Source: CAIJXV01 sp964497135
Lineage (GTDB): Bacteria > Verrucomicrobiota > Kiritimatiellia > CAIKKV01 > CAIJXV01
NCBI GenBank assembly: GCA_964497135.1
Contig: CAZCDO010000014.1
Span: 1-34,602 of the forward strand
Length of the DNA: 34,602 nucleotides
Direction of reading: 5' to 3'
Shown here: positions 8,295-15,878 of the stretch, one piece after another
How positions within the stretch are numbered: position 1 is the stretch's first letter
Layout of the letters: each line of letters begins with the position of its first letter
Program-made: the position numbers and the translations under genes
Notes under the pieces: model-generated
Seen by the model: the letters and a program-made list of their open reading frames with translations, nothing else
Database searches by the model: none
What the model was told of the DNA's origin: nothing

Positions 8295-9275
8295 ATGTCA
8301 CGACCCCAAGCTTCTTTTGAGAAAGCATTCGTCACCGGTGCGGCCGGGTTTGTCGCCAGCAATCTGGTGGACCGCCTCCTCGCGCAGGGAATTGCCGTGG
8401 TGGGCTATGATAATTTTTCGACGGGACAGGCCCGTTTTTTGAACGAAGCCCGACCCCACAAAAGCTTTACGCTCCTCACCGGGGATGTTCTCGACACGGC
8501 CTCGCTGGAAAAGGGCATGGCGGGATGCGATTTTGTGTTTCATCTCGCGGCCAATGCGGATGTGCGTTTCGGAACCCAGCATCCGCGCCGGGATTTGGAG
8601 CAAAACACCATCGCGACCTTTAATGTGTTGGAGGCCATGCGCCAAAACGGGATCCGGCGGATCGCCTTTTCCTCAACCGGCTCCATCTACGGGGAACCGG
8701 AGGTCTTCCCGACGCCCGAGGCGGCGCCCTTTCCCATTCAGACCTCTTTGTACGGCGCCTCCAAATTGGCGGGCGAAAGCTTGATCCAGGCTTATTGCGA
8801 GGGGTTCGGCTACCAGGGATTTATTTTCCGGTTTGTCTCCCTCCTCGGCGAGCGTTACTCCCATGGCCATGTTTTCGATTTCTGCCGCCAGCTTCTCACC
8901 CATCCCCAGGAATTGAAAATCCTGGGCGATGGCCATCAGCGCAAATCCTATCTCTATATTCAGGATTGTATCGAAGCCATGAGCCTCGCCATCGCGACCG
9001 CCCCCGAACCGGTTAACATTTTTAACCTGGGAAGCGATGAGTATTGCGAAGTCAACGACTCCATCGGCTGGATTTGCGAACGCATGAACGTTAACCCGGT
9101 GCGGAACTACTCCGGGGGCAAACGCGGCTGGGTGGGCGATAGTCCCTTTATCTTTTTGGACTGCGCCAAAATCCGGCGATTGGGATGGGAACCGAAATTG
9201 ACCATCCGGCAGGGGATTATCAAAACCGTGGACTATTTGCTGGCCAATCCGTGGTTGATGGAGGACCGGGCATGA
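8295..9275 (+). CDS. NDP-sugar epimerase/dehydratase (UDP-glucose 4-epimerase-like SDR)
   Basis: 326 aa. It has TGAAGFVASNLVDRLL (Rossmann motif near residue 13), FHLAANADVRFG, FSSTGSIYGEP and the catalytic Y-x3-K in LYGASKLAGE, then FRFVSLLGERYSHG and a FNLGSDEY substrate-binding segment. This is the canonical GalE-like or 4,6-dehydratase-like extended SDR layout. The start at 8295 is preceded by GGGAGAG; the longer frame back to 8148 lies within the upstream gene and is rejected. It begins 11 bp after the methyltransferase stop, and its own stop overlaps the next start in an ATGA. The N-F-S-T motif near residue 40 (YDNFSTGQARF) is typical of UDP/dTDP-sugar epimerases. Specificity is undetermined; a C4 epimerisation or oxidation in the same pathway as the following dehydrogenase is likely. 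Confidence 0.82.
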   Translation: MSRPQASFEKAFVTGAAGFVASNLVDRLLAQGIAVVGYDNFSTGQARFLNEARPHKSFTLLTGDVLDTASLEKGMAGCDFVFHLAANADVRFGTQHPRRDLEQNTIATFNVLEAMRQNGIRRIAFSSTGSIYGEPEVFPTPEAAPFPIQTSLYGASKLAGESLIQAYCEGFGYQGFIFRFVSLLGERYSHGHVFDFCRQLLTHPQELKILGDGHQRKSYLYIQDCIEAMSLAIATAPEPVNIFNLGSDEYCEVNDSIGWICERMNVNPVRNYSGGKRGWVGDSPFIFLDCAKIRRLGWEPKLTIRQGIIKTVDYLLANPWLMEDRA

Positions 9276-10570
9276 GAGTGTGTGTATACGGGTTATGGCA
9301 TCTGGGGACTGTGACGGCGGCCTGTACCGCCGCCGCCGGCCATACCGTGATCGGATTGGACGAGAACGAGGCCACCGTGAACGATTTGCGCAACGGGAAA
9401 CCACCGGTGGCGGAGCCCGGTCTTGGGGCATTGGTGGCAGCCGAACTGGCCACGGGCCGGTTGGGATTTACGATCGAAGCAGCCGAAGCCGTGCGGGACG
9501 CCGAGGTGCTCTGGATCGCCTTCGATACCCCGGTCGATCGGACCGATCGGGCCGACACGGAATTTGTTCGGAGCCGCGTGGCCAAGTTGCTGCCCCGATT
9601 GCCGCCCGGGTGCGTGGTGTTGATTTCGTCGCAAATGCCGGTGGGGACCACCGCCGGCCTGGAGGCCGAAGCGGCGCGGCGCTGTCCAGATCTGCACCTC
9701 GCTTTCGCGGTGTCACCCGAAAACCTGCGTCTGGGTAAAGCGTTGGAGGTGTTTCAGAATCCGGACCGCGTTGTCATCGGAACGCGGAACGCAGTGGGGC
9801 GGCCCATTTTGGAAAAATTGTTTCGCCCGATCACGGAACGGATCGAATGGATGTCCGTTGAGTCGGCGGAGATGACCAAACACGCCATCAACGCTTTTCT
9901 GGCGATTTCGGTGACGTTCATCAACGAATTGGCTGTGCTTTGCGAGAAGGTGGGGGCGGACGCCAAGGAAGTCGAGCGCGGGCTGAAAACCGAGTCGCGG
10001 ATCGGGCCTCGCGCCTATCTCGGTCCCGGCGCGGCCTTCGCCGGTGGGACGCTCGGGCGGGACTTGCAATTTCTCGACCATTTGGGGAAGACGCATCAAA
10101 CCCCTTTGTATCTGGTGGCGGGGGCGCAAAAAAGCAATCGGGCGCATAAGGATTGGAGTTTCCGGCGGGTGGTCGGCGTTCTGCATAATCTCGAGGGCCT
10201 GACCATTGCGGTGTGGGGGCTCACCTACAAACCGGGAACGAACACCTTGCGCCGTTCCCTGGCGATTGAACTCTGCCGCAAGTTGCGCGCCCGCGGCGCG
10301 GTGATTCGGGCCTACGATCCCGCCCTCGAACGCCTGCCCTCCACCCTCGCGCGGGAGATTACCTTAACCCGCTCAGCCGAGGAGTCGCTCGAGGGCGCGT
10401 CGGCCTTGATCGTGGCCACTGAATGGCCGGTGTTCCGCCAAATCCCGGCGGGAATTTTAAAGGCGAGTATGCGGCGGGCGCTGGTGATCGATGCGTCCCG
10501 TTTTCTCGGAAATACCATTGGGTTGGAAGCGGGAATCGAGTATTGGAGTGTGGGGAGGGTGAACGCATGA
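9272..10570 (+). CDS. UDP-glucose/GDP-mannose dehydrogenase-family protein lacking the catalytic Cys
   Basis: 432 aa with the three-domain layout of nucleotide-sugar 6-dehydrogenases: an N-terminal NAD-binding domain (VYGLWHLGTVTAA, near residue 5), a central dimerisation helix with the Lys and Asn of EMTKHAINAFLA, and a C-terminal NDP-sugar domain (VWGLTYKPGTNTLRRS). The canonical family motif around the nucleophile is GGSC(F/L)PKD. Here it reads AGGTLGRD, so the nucleophilic Cys is Thr260 and the following Pro-Lys is Gly-Arg. Known family members need that Cys for the thiohemiacetal step of four-electron oxidation to the uronic acid. This protein may therefore stop at an aldehyde, do another reaction, or be non-catalytic (inference). 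The start follows a GGAGG and overlaps the epimerase stop by ATGA, and its stop overlaps the next start the same way. There is no sign of frameshift. Confidence 0.8.
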   Translation: MRVCVYGLWHLGTVTAACTAAAGHTVIGLDENEATVNDLRNGKPPVAEPGLGALVAAELATGRLGFTIEAAEAVRDAEVLWIAFDTPVDRTDRADTEFVRSRVAKLLPRLPPGCVVLISSQMPVGTTAGLEAEAARRCPDLHLAFAVSPENLRLGKALEVFQNPDRVVIGTRNAVGRPILEKLFRPITERIEWMSVESAEMTKHAINAFLAISVTFINELAVLCEKVGADAKEVERGLKTESRIGPRAYLGPGAAFAGGTLGRDLQFLDHLGKTHQTPLYLVAGAQKSNRAHKDWSFRRVVGVLHNLEGLTIAVWGLTYKPGTNTLRRSLAIELCRKLRARGAVIRAYDPALERLPSTLAREITLTRSAEESLEGASALIVATEWPVFRQIPAGILKASMRRALVIDASRFLGNTIGLEAGIEYWSVGRVNA

Positions 10571-11448
10571 GTTCCATTTCGCTTAAAGGTCGGAACGCCA
10601 TCATTACCGGCGCGAGCCAGGGGTTGGGATTGGCGATGGCCCGCGCCTATGTGCAGGCGGGCGCCAGTGTGATGCTCTGCGCCCGCGATGCGACCGCATT
10701 GGACGGCGCCGTGAAGGATCTTTCAGTGTTGGCGGGAGACGGACAGACAGTGTGCGGACGGACGGCGGATGTCAGCCGGGATGCGGATGTCCGGTGTCTG
10801 GTGGTGGAGGCGATCGAGGCCTTGGGTCAGGTTCATATTCTGGTCAATAACGCCGGCATTTACGGACCCAAGGGGGGCATCGACGAAATCGATTGGTCAG
10901 AATGGGTCCGGACCATTGAGATCAATCTAATGGGGTCCGTACTGTTATGTCGTCATGCGGTGCCGCATTTCAAGACCCATCGCTACGGAAAGATCGTGCA
11001 GTTGTCCGGCGGCGGGGCGACGGCGCCGTTGCCGTTCATCAGCGCCTATGCTGCCTCCAAAGCGGCGGTTGTGCGGTTTGCCGAAACCCTGGCGGAAGAG
11101 GTGCGCGAGTTCGGGATCGATGTGAACTCGATTGCACCCGGGGCTTTGAATACGCGCTTGCTCGACGAAGTTTTGCGAGCGGGCCCCGCGAAGGTCGGCC
11201 AAGGGTTTTATGACAAGGCGGTTCAGCAGAAAGCCCAGGGCGGAGCCCCCTTGGAGAAGGGTGCCGAACTGGGGGTGTTTTTGGGATCGTCGGCCAGTGA
11301 CGGCATTACGGGCCGGCTGATCAGCGCCATCTGGGATCCTTGGGAAACTTTGCCGCAACACCGGGACGAGTTGAACCGGAGCGATGTCTATACCTTGCGC
11401 CGGATCGTGCCCGAGGACCGGGGATTTTCGTGGAAGGGAGGCGCGTGA
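10567..11448 (+). CDS. Classical SDR oxidoreductase
   Basis: 293 aa. Classical SDR motifs are complete: TGASQGLG (residues 14-21), VNNAGIYGP, a serine-bearing VQLSGGG strand, the Y-x3-K pair in SAYAASKAA, and a SIAPGALNT segment after the active site. About 45 residues beyond the usual SDR core (from ISAIWDPWETLP to the end) form an extra tail rich in charged and aromatic residues, which probably caps the substrate site. The start overlaps the dehydrogenase stop (ATGA) and the stop shares bases with the next ATG (TGATG), so it is tightly co-translated. It most likely reduces or oxidises a sugar-derived intermediate made by its neighbours; the actual substrate is unknown. Confidence 0.8.
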   Translation: MSSISLKGRNAIITGASQGLGLAMARAYVQAGASVMLCARDATALDGAVKDLSVLAGDGQTVCGRTADVSRDADVRCLVVEAIEALGQVHILVNNAGIYGPKGGIDEIDWSEWVRTIEINLMGSVLLCRHAVPHFKTHRYGKIVQLSGGGATAPLPFISAYAASKAAVVRFAETLAEEVREFGIDVNSIAPGALNTRLLDEVLRAGPAKVGQGFYDKAVQQKAQGGAPLEKGAELGVFLGSSASDGITGRLISAIWDPWETLPQHRDELNRSDVYTLRRIVPEDRGFSWKGGA

Positions 11449-12440
11449 TGAGTGCGACGCCGGGCGTGGCGATCGTCGGATGCGGGCTGATCGGTCGGAA
11501 ACGGGCGGCCGCCCTGGGTCCGGCGCGGCTGGTAGTCTGCGTCGATCGGGTGCGGGAGCGCGCGGAAGCCCTGGCGGCCACCGCCCCGGGCGCCCAGGCG
11601 TTTTCCGACTGGCGCGAAGGGGTGGGTCGGCCCGAGGTGGATTTGGTGATCGTAGCCACCACGAATAATTTATTGGCGGAGATTTCCGAGGCGGCGGTGT
11701 TGGCCGGCAAGTCGGTACTGGTGGAGAAACCCGCCGGACGGACGGCCGCGGAGGTTGATCGGGTGCGGGTGGCGGCCGAACGGACGGGCCGGCGGGTGCG
11801 GGTGGGATTTAACCATCGCTATCATCCCGGGTTGCAAAAGGCGCGGGAATTGGTGGATCAAGGGGCGGTCGGCGAATTGATGTTCCTGCGCGGCCGGTAT
11901 GGGCATGGGGGCCGGATCGGATACGACCAGGAATGGCGGGCCGATCCGGAATTGTCAGGGGGCGGCGAACTGATCGATCAGGGGGTACACTTGATTGACC
12001 TATCCCGTTGGTTCCTGGGTGAGTTCACCGAGATTCAGGCGCAGGTGGGCACCTACTATTGGAAGATGCCGGTGGATGACAATGCTTTCATGATTTTGGA
12101 CACAGCAGAGCGCAAGACGGCATTTTTGCATGTGAGTTGTTCTGAATGGAAAAATCTGTTTTGCCTGGAAATCTACGGGCGGACCGGCAAGATTCAAATC
12201 GACGGATTAGGGGGCAGTTACGGGGTTGAAAAAACGACCTACTACCGGATGTTGCCGCAAATGGGACCGCCAGAAATCAGCCAATGGGAATATCCGGGAC
12301 CGGACGCCTCCTGGTCGCTGGAGTTCGCCGAGTTTTTGGAGGACATCCGCTTGAACCGCCAACCGGCGGCGAATCTGACGGATGCGTATAAATCGCTTGC
12401 GATTGTCGATAATATCTACAAAAATGGAGGCCTTGTTTAA
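11448..12440 (+). CDS. Gfo/Idh/MocA-family oxidoreductase
   Basis: 330 aa. The N-terminal NAD(P)-binding fold opens with VGCGLIGRKRA (residues 10-20), followed by IVATTNNLLAE and the family hallmark EKPAGR (93-98). The C-terminal half has the alpha/beta substrate-binding domain with GGELIDQGVHLIDLSRWFLG, a catalytic His-containing segment typical of the family. GGGAGG precedes the start, which overlaps the SDR stop as TGATG. Members oxidise or reduce sugar hydroxyls, including NDP-sugar C3 positions in glycan pathways. It is the last gene of the first block; a palindromic repeat and a 150-bp gap follow. An activity on a GDP- or UDP-sugar is likely, but I cannot name the carbon. Confidence 0.8.
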   Translation: MSATPGVAIVGCGLIGRKRAAALGPARLVVCVDRVRERAEALAATAPGAQAFSDWREGVGRPEVDLVIVATTNNLLAEISEAAVLAGKSVLVEKPAGRTAAEVDRVRVAAERTGRRVRVGFNHRYHPGLQKARELVDQGAVGELMFLRGRYGHGGRIGYDQEWRADPELSGGGELIDQGVHLIDLSRWFLGEFTEIQAQVGTYYWKMPVDDNAFMILDTAERKTAFLHVSCSEWKNLFCLEIYGRTGKIQIDGLGGSYGVEKTTYYRMLPQMGPPEISQWEYPGPDASWSLEFAEFLEDIRLNRQPAANLTDAYKSLAIVDNIYKNGGLV

Positions 12441-12470
12441 ATCCGAATCCGGGTTTCGCTTGATACTCAA

Positions 12471-12536
12471 GGTAGGGCGACACCTCCGGGGGAGCCGACG
12501 CATCGGTTCCGGCTCGCTCGGAGATCTCGCCCTACC
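12471..12536. repeat. Palindromic repeat, copy 2 of 3
   Basis: 66 bp, GGTAGGGCGA ... TCTCGCCCTACC, flanked upstream by ACTCAA and downstream by AAGATGACGCTCAAACGGGTATC. The matching flanks in copy 3 (CTCAAG and ...CGAAACGGGTGTT) show that the conserved unit extends about 25 bp past the palindrome. It separates the Gfo/Idh/MocA gene from the heptose block and may modulate readthrough. Confidence 0.85.
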
Positions 12537-12561
12537 CAAGATGACGCTCAAACGGGTATCG

Positions 12562-12575
12562 GGGTATCGATACCC
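12562..12575. promoter_or_regulatory. 14-bp perfect palindrome upstream of gmhA-like gene
   Basis: GGGTATCGATACCC is a perfect dyad 16 bp before the start of the isomerase gene. A shorter TATCGATA dyad recurs at 13211-13218, at the start of the transaldolase gene. The longer one could be an operator or part of the flank of the repeat element. The second site also overlaps a ribosome-binding region, so a regulatory role is only a possibility. Confidence 0.3.
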
Positions 12576-12591
12576 ATCGAACGGAGATGAC

Positions 12592-13209
12592 ATGAAGCTT
12601 TTTTCAGATGAATACCTAGACGAGGTTGTTCACATCGCACAACGCCTCGATCGAAACGCGATCGAGAAAACGGTCGCGATGTTGGTCGCTCTCCGCCAAC
12701 GGGGCGGGCGCCTGTTTTTACTGGGCGTGGGCGGGAGCGCTGCCAATTGTTCGCATGCGGTCAATGATTTTCGTAAAATCACCGGCATCGAGGCGTATGC
12801 CCCGACCGATAATGTATCGGAACTGACGGCCCGGATCAACGACGAGGGTTGGAGCAGTGTATTTGTTGGGTGGCTGAAAGGGAGCCGGTTTTCGAGCCAC
12901 GACATGCTTTTGATCCTGTCGGTCGGGGGAGGGAATCTGGAGAAGAACGTCAGCCCCAACCTGGTGGAAGCGATTCAATACGCTAAAACCATCGGGGCCG
13001 GCGTGGTGGGCGTAGTGGGACGCGACGGGGGCTATACGGCGCGCGTCGCGGATGCCTGTGTGGTGGTGCCAACGGTCAACGATCAGGCCATCACGCCGCA
13101 CACCGAAGCATTTCAGGCGGTGGTCTGCCATCTGCTGGTCTCGCATCCGGATCTGAAAGCGGCCGCCACCAAGTGGGAATCGGTCGCAACCGAAAACAAG
13201 AAAGCGTAG
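12592..13209 (+). CDS. gmhA: SIS-domain sugar-phosphate isomerase, GmhA-like (sedoheptulose 7-phosphate isomerase)
   Basis: 205 aa, close to GmhA length. It has the SIS phosphosugar-binding loop GVGGSAANCSH (residues 45-55), a second serine/glycine-rich loop (LSVGGGNLEKN, 109-119) and a C-terminal QAVVCHLLVSH helix holding the His that aligns with the GmhA active-site His. GmhA converts sedoheptulose 7-phosphate to D-glycero-D-manno-heptose 7-phosphate. Two positions differ from the usual pattern: the residue aligning with the catalytic Glu of GmhA is Asp59, and the phosphate loop is VGGGN instead of a TSGNS-type loop. The start is preceded by GGAGATGA; the longer frame upstream runs through the palindromic repeat and is rejected. 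It leads a block with transaldolase, HddA, HddC and GmhB homologues, which strongly supports the heptose role over other SIS isomerases. Confidence 0.75.
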   Translation: MKLFSDEYLDEVVHIAQRLDRNAIEKTVAMLVALRQRGGRLFLLGVGGSAANCSHAVNDFRKITGIEAYAPTDNVSELTARINDEGWSSVFVGWLKGSRFSSHDMLLILSVGGGNLEKNVSPNLVEAIQYAKTIGAGVVGVVGRDGGYTARVADACVVVPTVNDQAITPHTEAFQAVVCHLLVSHPDLKAAATKWESVATENKKA

Positions 13210-13217
13210 GTATCGAT

Positions 13218-13979
13218 ATGGCGACATCCCGTCGACCCGTGAAACCCGTTGAACCGGTCCCGGTTCATTCGGTCAAGGATTTGAGGATTAAAATTTTTTC
13301 CGATGGAGCGGATTTGGATTCCATCGCCCAGGCCTATCGCGAGGGGATCGTCAAGGGGTTCACCACCAATCCGACCCTCATGGCCAAGGCGGGGGTGACG
13401 AACTACCTGACTTTTGCCCGTGAGCTGTTGCGGATCGTGCAGGATCTGCCCGTCTCCTTTGAGGTTTTCTCGGATGACTTCGACGGCATGCGGGAGCAGG
13501 CGTTGAAACTCGATACCCTGGCGCCGAATGTCTATGTTAAAATCCCCATCACCAACACGCGGCGTCAATCGGCAGTGCCGTTGATTCGCGAGTTGTCCCA
13601 CCGCGGGCTCAAGTTGAACATCACGGCGATCATGACGTTGCAACAGGTCGGCGACGTTGTCACGGCCCTGCATGCGGACAGTCCGGCGTTCATCTCGGTT
13701 TTTGCTGGACGCATCGCGGACAGCGGCCGGGATCCGGTGCCGATGATGACGCAGGCCTTGCGCCTGCTCCGGCCCAAACCCCGGTCCGAACTCTTATGGG
13801 CCAGCCCGCGCGAAGTATTTAATATTTTACAGGCCGATCGGATTGGATGCCATATCATCACCGTGACTCCGGACTTGCTGGCGAAGGGCCGGAGCTTGGG
13901 CAAGGATTTGGAGGAGTTTTCACTCGATACGGTGAAGATGTTTTATGCGGACGCAACCAAAAGCGGCTATACGATTTAA
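13218..13979 (+). CDS. Transaldolase-family protein
   Basis: 253 aa, between the short fructose-6-phosphate aldolase/TalC subfamily (about 215-220 aa) and classical transaldolases. Family motifs are clear: KGFTTNPTL (46-54), the Schiff-base Lys in VYVKIPIT (Lys108), LNITAIMT and SVFAGRIADSGRDP. Transaldolases interconvert fructose 6-phosphate plus erythrose 4-phosphate with sedoheptulose 7-phosphate plus glyceraldehyde 3-phosphate. Sedoheptulose 7-phosphate is the substrate of the isomerase encoded just upstream, eight bp away, so a dedicated precursor-supply role is attractive (inference). An alternative is a distinct aldol reaction on a heptulose or other sugar phosphate. The first 20 residues are a basic, proline-rich extension. 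The ATG at 13218 follows a TATCGATA dyad and the AGG of GTAGG. Confidence 0.82.
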   Translation: MATSRRPVKPVEPVPVHSVKDLRIKIFSDGADLDSIAQAYREGIVKGFTTNPTLMAKAGVTNYLTFARELLRIVQDLPVSFEVFSDDFDGMREQALKLDTLAPNVYVKIPITNTRRQSAVPLIRELSHRGLKLNITAIMTLQQVGDVVTALHADSPAFISVFAGRIADSGRDPVPMMTQALRLLRPKPRSELLWASPREVFNILQADRIGCHIITVTPDLLAKGRSLGKDLEEFSLDTVKMFYADATKSGYTI

Positions 13980-13988
13980 GGGGGGGTT

Positions 13989-15014
13989 ATGATTGTCACG
14001 CGCACACCTTTTCGCATCACGTTGGGCGGTGGCGGCACGGATCTGCCGTCGTTCTATGAGCAGCATGGCGGTTCCGTATTCGCCATGACGATTAACAAGT
14101 ACATGTACATCATCCTGCATCAGTTGCCCGTCACCGAACGACAATCGATCATCCGGTACAGCCAGGTGGAATATGTGCGGAATCTGGCGGACATCCAGCA
14201 TCCCCTGGCCCGGGAGGCGTTCAAGTCGCGCAAAATGAACGATGTGGTGGAACTCACCAGCATGGCTGATTTTCCAGCGCGGACCGGGTTGGGGTCCTCC
14301 GGAGCTTACCTGGTGGGTTTGCTGACCGCGATTCGCGCCTACAAACAGGAACGAGTGGTGCCGGGCGAAATCGCGGAAGAGGCGTGTCACATCGAAATGG
14401 ATGTCCTTAAGGAGCCGGTGGGCAAACAGGATCAGTATATGGCGGCTTTTGGCGGCTTCCGAAATCTGGAGATCTCGAAAACCGGCAAGGTCAAGGTTAC
14501 CTCCGTTCCGGTGGACTTCATGACGGTTACTGAATTGGCTCAGAAAGCGCGGGTCTATTACACGGGGATCCAGCGTTCCGCGACCGCGGTTCTCAAAAAA
14601 CAGAACGATGCCGCCCGAAAAAAAACCGGCGAGGATCATCATCGGGTCATGGATAATCTCTGTCACATCAAGGAATTGGGCGCGCGAATCAAGAAGGCGT
14701 TCGTGAATCGGGATTTGGATTCGTTTGGGCGCCTGATGGACGACCATTGGCGGGCCAAGCGCGCGTTGTCCGATACGGTCAGCCTGGCCTTTATTGACGA
14801 TCTGTATGAAGTGGTGAAACGGGACTTCGGCGTTTTGGGTGGCAAGGTGATTGGAGCCGGCGGGGGAGGATTCCTGATGCTCTATTGTCCGGAACGGGGC
14901 CGGGAACTGGACGCCTTCATGGCTCAACATGACATGCCCCGGATCAGTTACTTGCCGACGATGCAAGGGTGCCGCACGGTGTCGGACCTCTCCGCCGGGG
15001 ATGATTTCGATTGA
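13989..15014 (+). CDS. hddA: D-glycero-D-manno-heptose 7-phosphate kinase (GHMP family)
   Basis: 341 aa, the usual size for HddA. GHMP-kinase motifs are in order: the N-terminal TPFRITLGGGGTDLPSFY, the ATP loop PARTGLGSSGAYLVG (about residues 96-110), and the C-terminal VIGAGGGGFLMLY motif 3. The GGGGTDLP start is diagnostic of the HddA/FKP-kinase-like branch. HddA phosphorylates D-glycero-alpha-D-manno-heptose 7-phosphate at O1 to the 1,7-bisphosphate. A poly-G Shine-Dalgarno lies directly before the ATG, nine bp after the transaldolase stop. A strong hairpin follows the gene before hddC. The neighbouring isomerase, phosphatase and guanylyltransferase genes make the assignment firm at pathway level. 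Confidence 0.88.
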   Translation: MIVTRTPFRITLGGGGTDLPSFYEQHGGSVFAMTINKYMYIILHQLPVTERQSIIRYSQVEYVRNLADIQHPLAREAFKSRKMNDVVELTSMADFPARTGLGSSGAYLVGLLTAIRAYKQERVVPGEIAEEACHIEMDVLKEPVGKQDQYMAAFGGFRNLEISKTGKVKVTSVPVDFMTVTELAQKARVYYTGIQRSATAVLKKQNDAARKKTGEDHHRVMDNLCHIKELGARIKKAFVNRDLDSFGRLMDDHWRAKRALSDTVSLAFIDDLYEVVKRDFGVLGGKVIGAGGGGFLMLYCPERGRELDAFMAQHDMPRISYLPTMQGCRTVSDLSAGDDFD

Positions 15015-15025
15015 GGTGTGCAGAA

Positions 15026-15056
15026 CCGGCGGGACCCACGGTGTCGTGGCCGCCGG
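15026..15056. promoter_or_regulatory. Stable hairpin in the hddA-hddC spacer
   Basis: CCGGCGG (15026-15032) pairs perfectly with CCGCCGG (15050-15056), and inside it CCACG pairs with CGTGG around a GTGT loop, with only a GAC bulge. No T-tract follows, so it is not a standard intrinsic terminator. It could attenuate transcription or protect the 3' end of the upstream mRNA. A second small dyad (GTGGGCTAAGTCCAC, near 15137-15151) lies closer to the hddC start in the same 153-bp spacer. Confidence 0.5.
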
Positions 15057-15167
15057 AGTTTCGCAGAACGGTGCTACATCATTTTTAACGCCTTTGTAAC
15101 CAGCGGCTTTACCGTATCGTTCAGGTGTTCTTGGAGTGTGGGCTAAGTCCACAAAAACGGGGTCGAC

Positions 15168-15878
15168 ATGCAGGTGGTCATCATAGCGGGCGGCCAGGGG
15201 ACGCGAATCCGCTCCGTGGCGTCCGATATCCCCAAGGCGCTGATTCCGGTCGCCGGGCGGCCCTTTATCGAACATCAATTCGAGTTGCTTCGGGCTTCCG
15301 GCCTGCGGGACATTGTGCTTTGTGTGGGCTTTTTGGGAGACCAGTTGGAGGACCATGTGGGGGACGGATCCCGGTTCGGAGTCAGAGTCCACTATGCCCG
15401 GGAGTCGCCGGAACGACTTCTGGGAACCGGCGGGGCCCTGGTCCACGCGTTACCCCTGCTGGCGCCGGAATTCATGGTGCTGTACGGAGATTCCTACCTG
15501 CGCACCGATTATCGCCGCGTGATCGACCAATTCCAGGCGGTGGGGTTGGATGCCCTGATGTGTGTCTATCACAATCACGGCCAGTGGGATCGAAGTAATG
15601 CGAGGGTCGAGGGTAATCGGGTTGTTTATTACTCGAAGAATGCCTCCCCGGATGAGGTGGATTTCATCGATTACGGATTGACGCTTTACCGTCGAAGGGT
15701 GATCGAGTCCTATCGGAATGTCTCGCCTCCCTTGGACCTCCAGAAAATACTGGTCGATCAGATTTCCGGCAAGGGTTTGGCAGCTTGTATCATGCCGGAC
15801 CGGTTTTACGAAATCGGAAAACCGGAAGGCCTGGCGGAGTTGGAGGCGTTATTAACCGACGCGAAGGGGCCTCCATGA
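15168..15878 (+). CDS. hddC: D-glycero-alpha-D-manno-heptose 1-phosphate guanylyltransferase-like nucleotidyltransferase
   Basis: 236 aa, matching HddC-type enzymes. It opens with the nucleotidyltransferase signature IIAGGQGTRIRS (residues 5-16), then SDIPKALIPVAGRPFIEHQ with the conserved Lys, LGTGGALVHALPL, and the metal-site segment LYGDSYLRTD. HddC joins GTP with D-glycero-alpha-D-manno-heptose 1-phosphate to give GDP-heptose. Sugar-1-phosphate nucleotidyltransferases share these motifs, so the heptose and GTP specificity comes from the neighbours. GGGG lies upstream of the ATG. The last bases overlap the GmhB start (ATGA). Confidence 0.82.
   Translation: MQVVIIAGGQGTRIRSVASDIPKALIPVAGRPFIEHQFELLRASGLRDIVLCVGFLGDQLEDHVGDGSRFGVRVHYARESPERLLGTGGALVHALPLLAPEFMVLYGDSYLRTDYRRVIDQFQAVGLDALMCVYHNHGQWDRSNARVEGNRVVYYSKNASPDEVDFIDYGLTLYRRRVIESYRNVSPPLDLQKILVDQISGKGLAACIMPDRFYEIGKPEGLAELEALLTDAKGPP

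Noticed and set aside
13920..15446. Long minus-strand frame of 508 codons opposite hddA and hddC
   Set aside because: It is the antisense shadow of strongly supported genes; its sequence has no domain and is rich in His, Pro and Gln.
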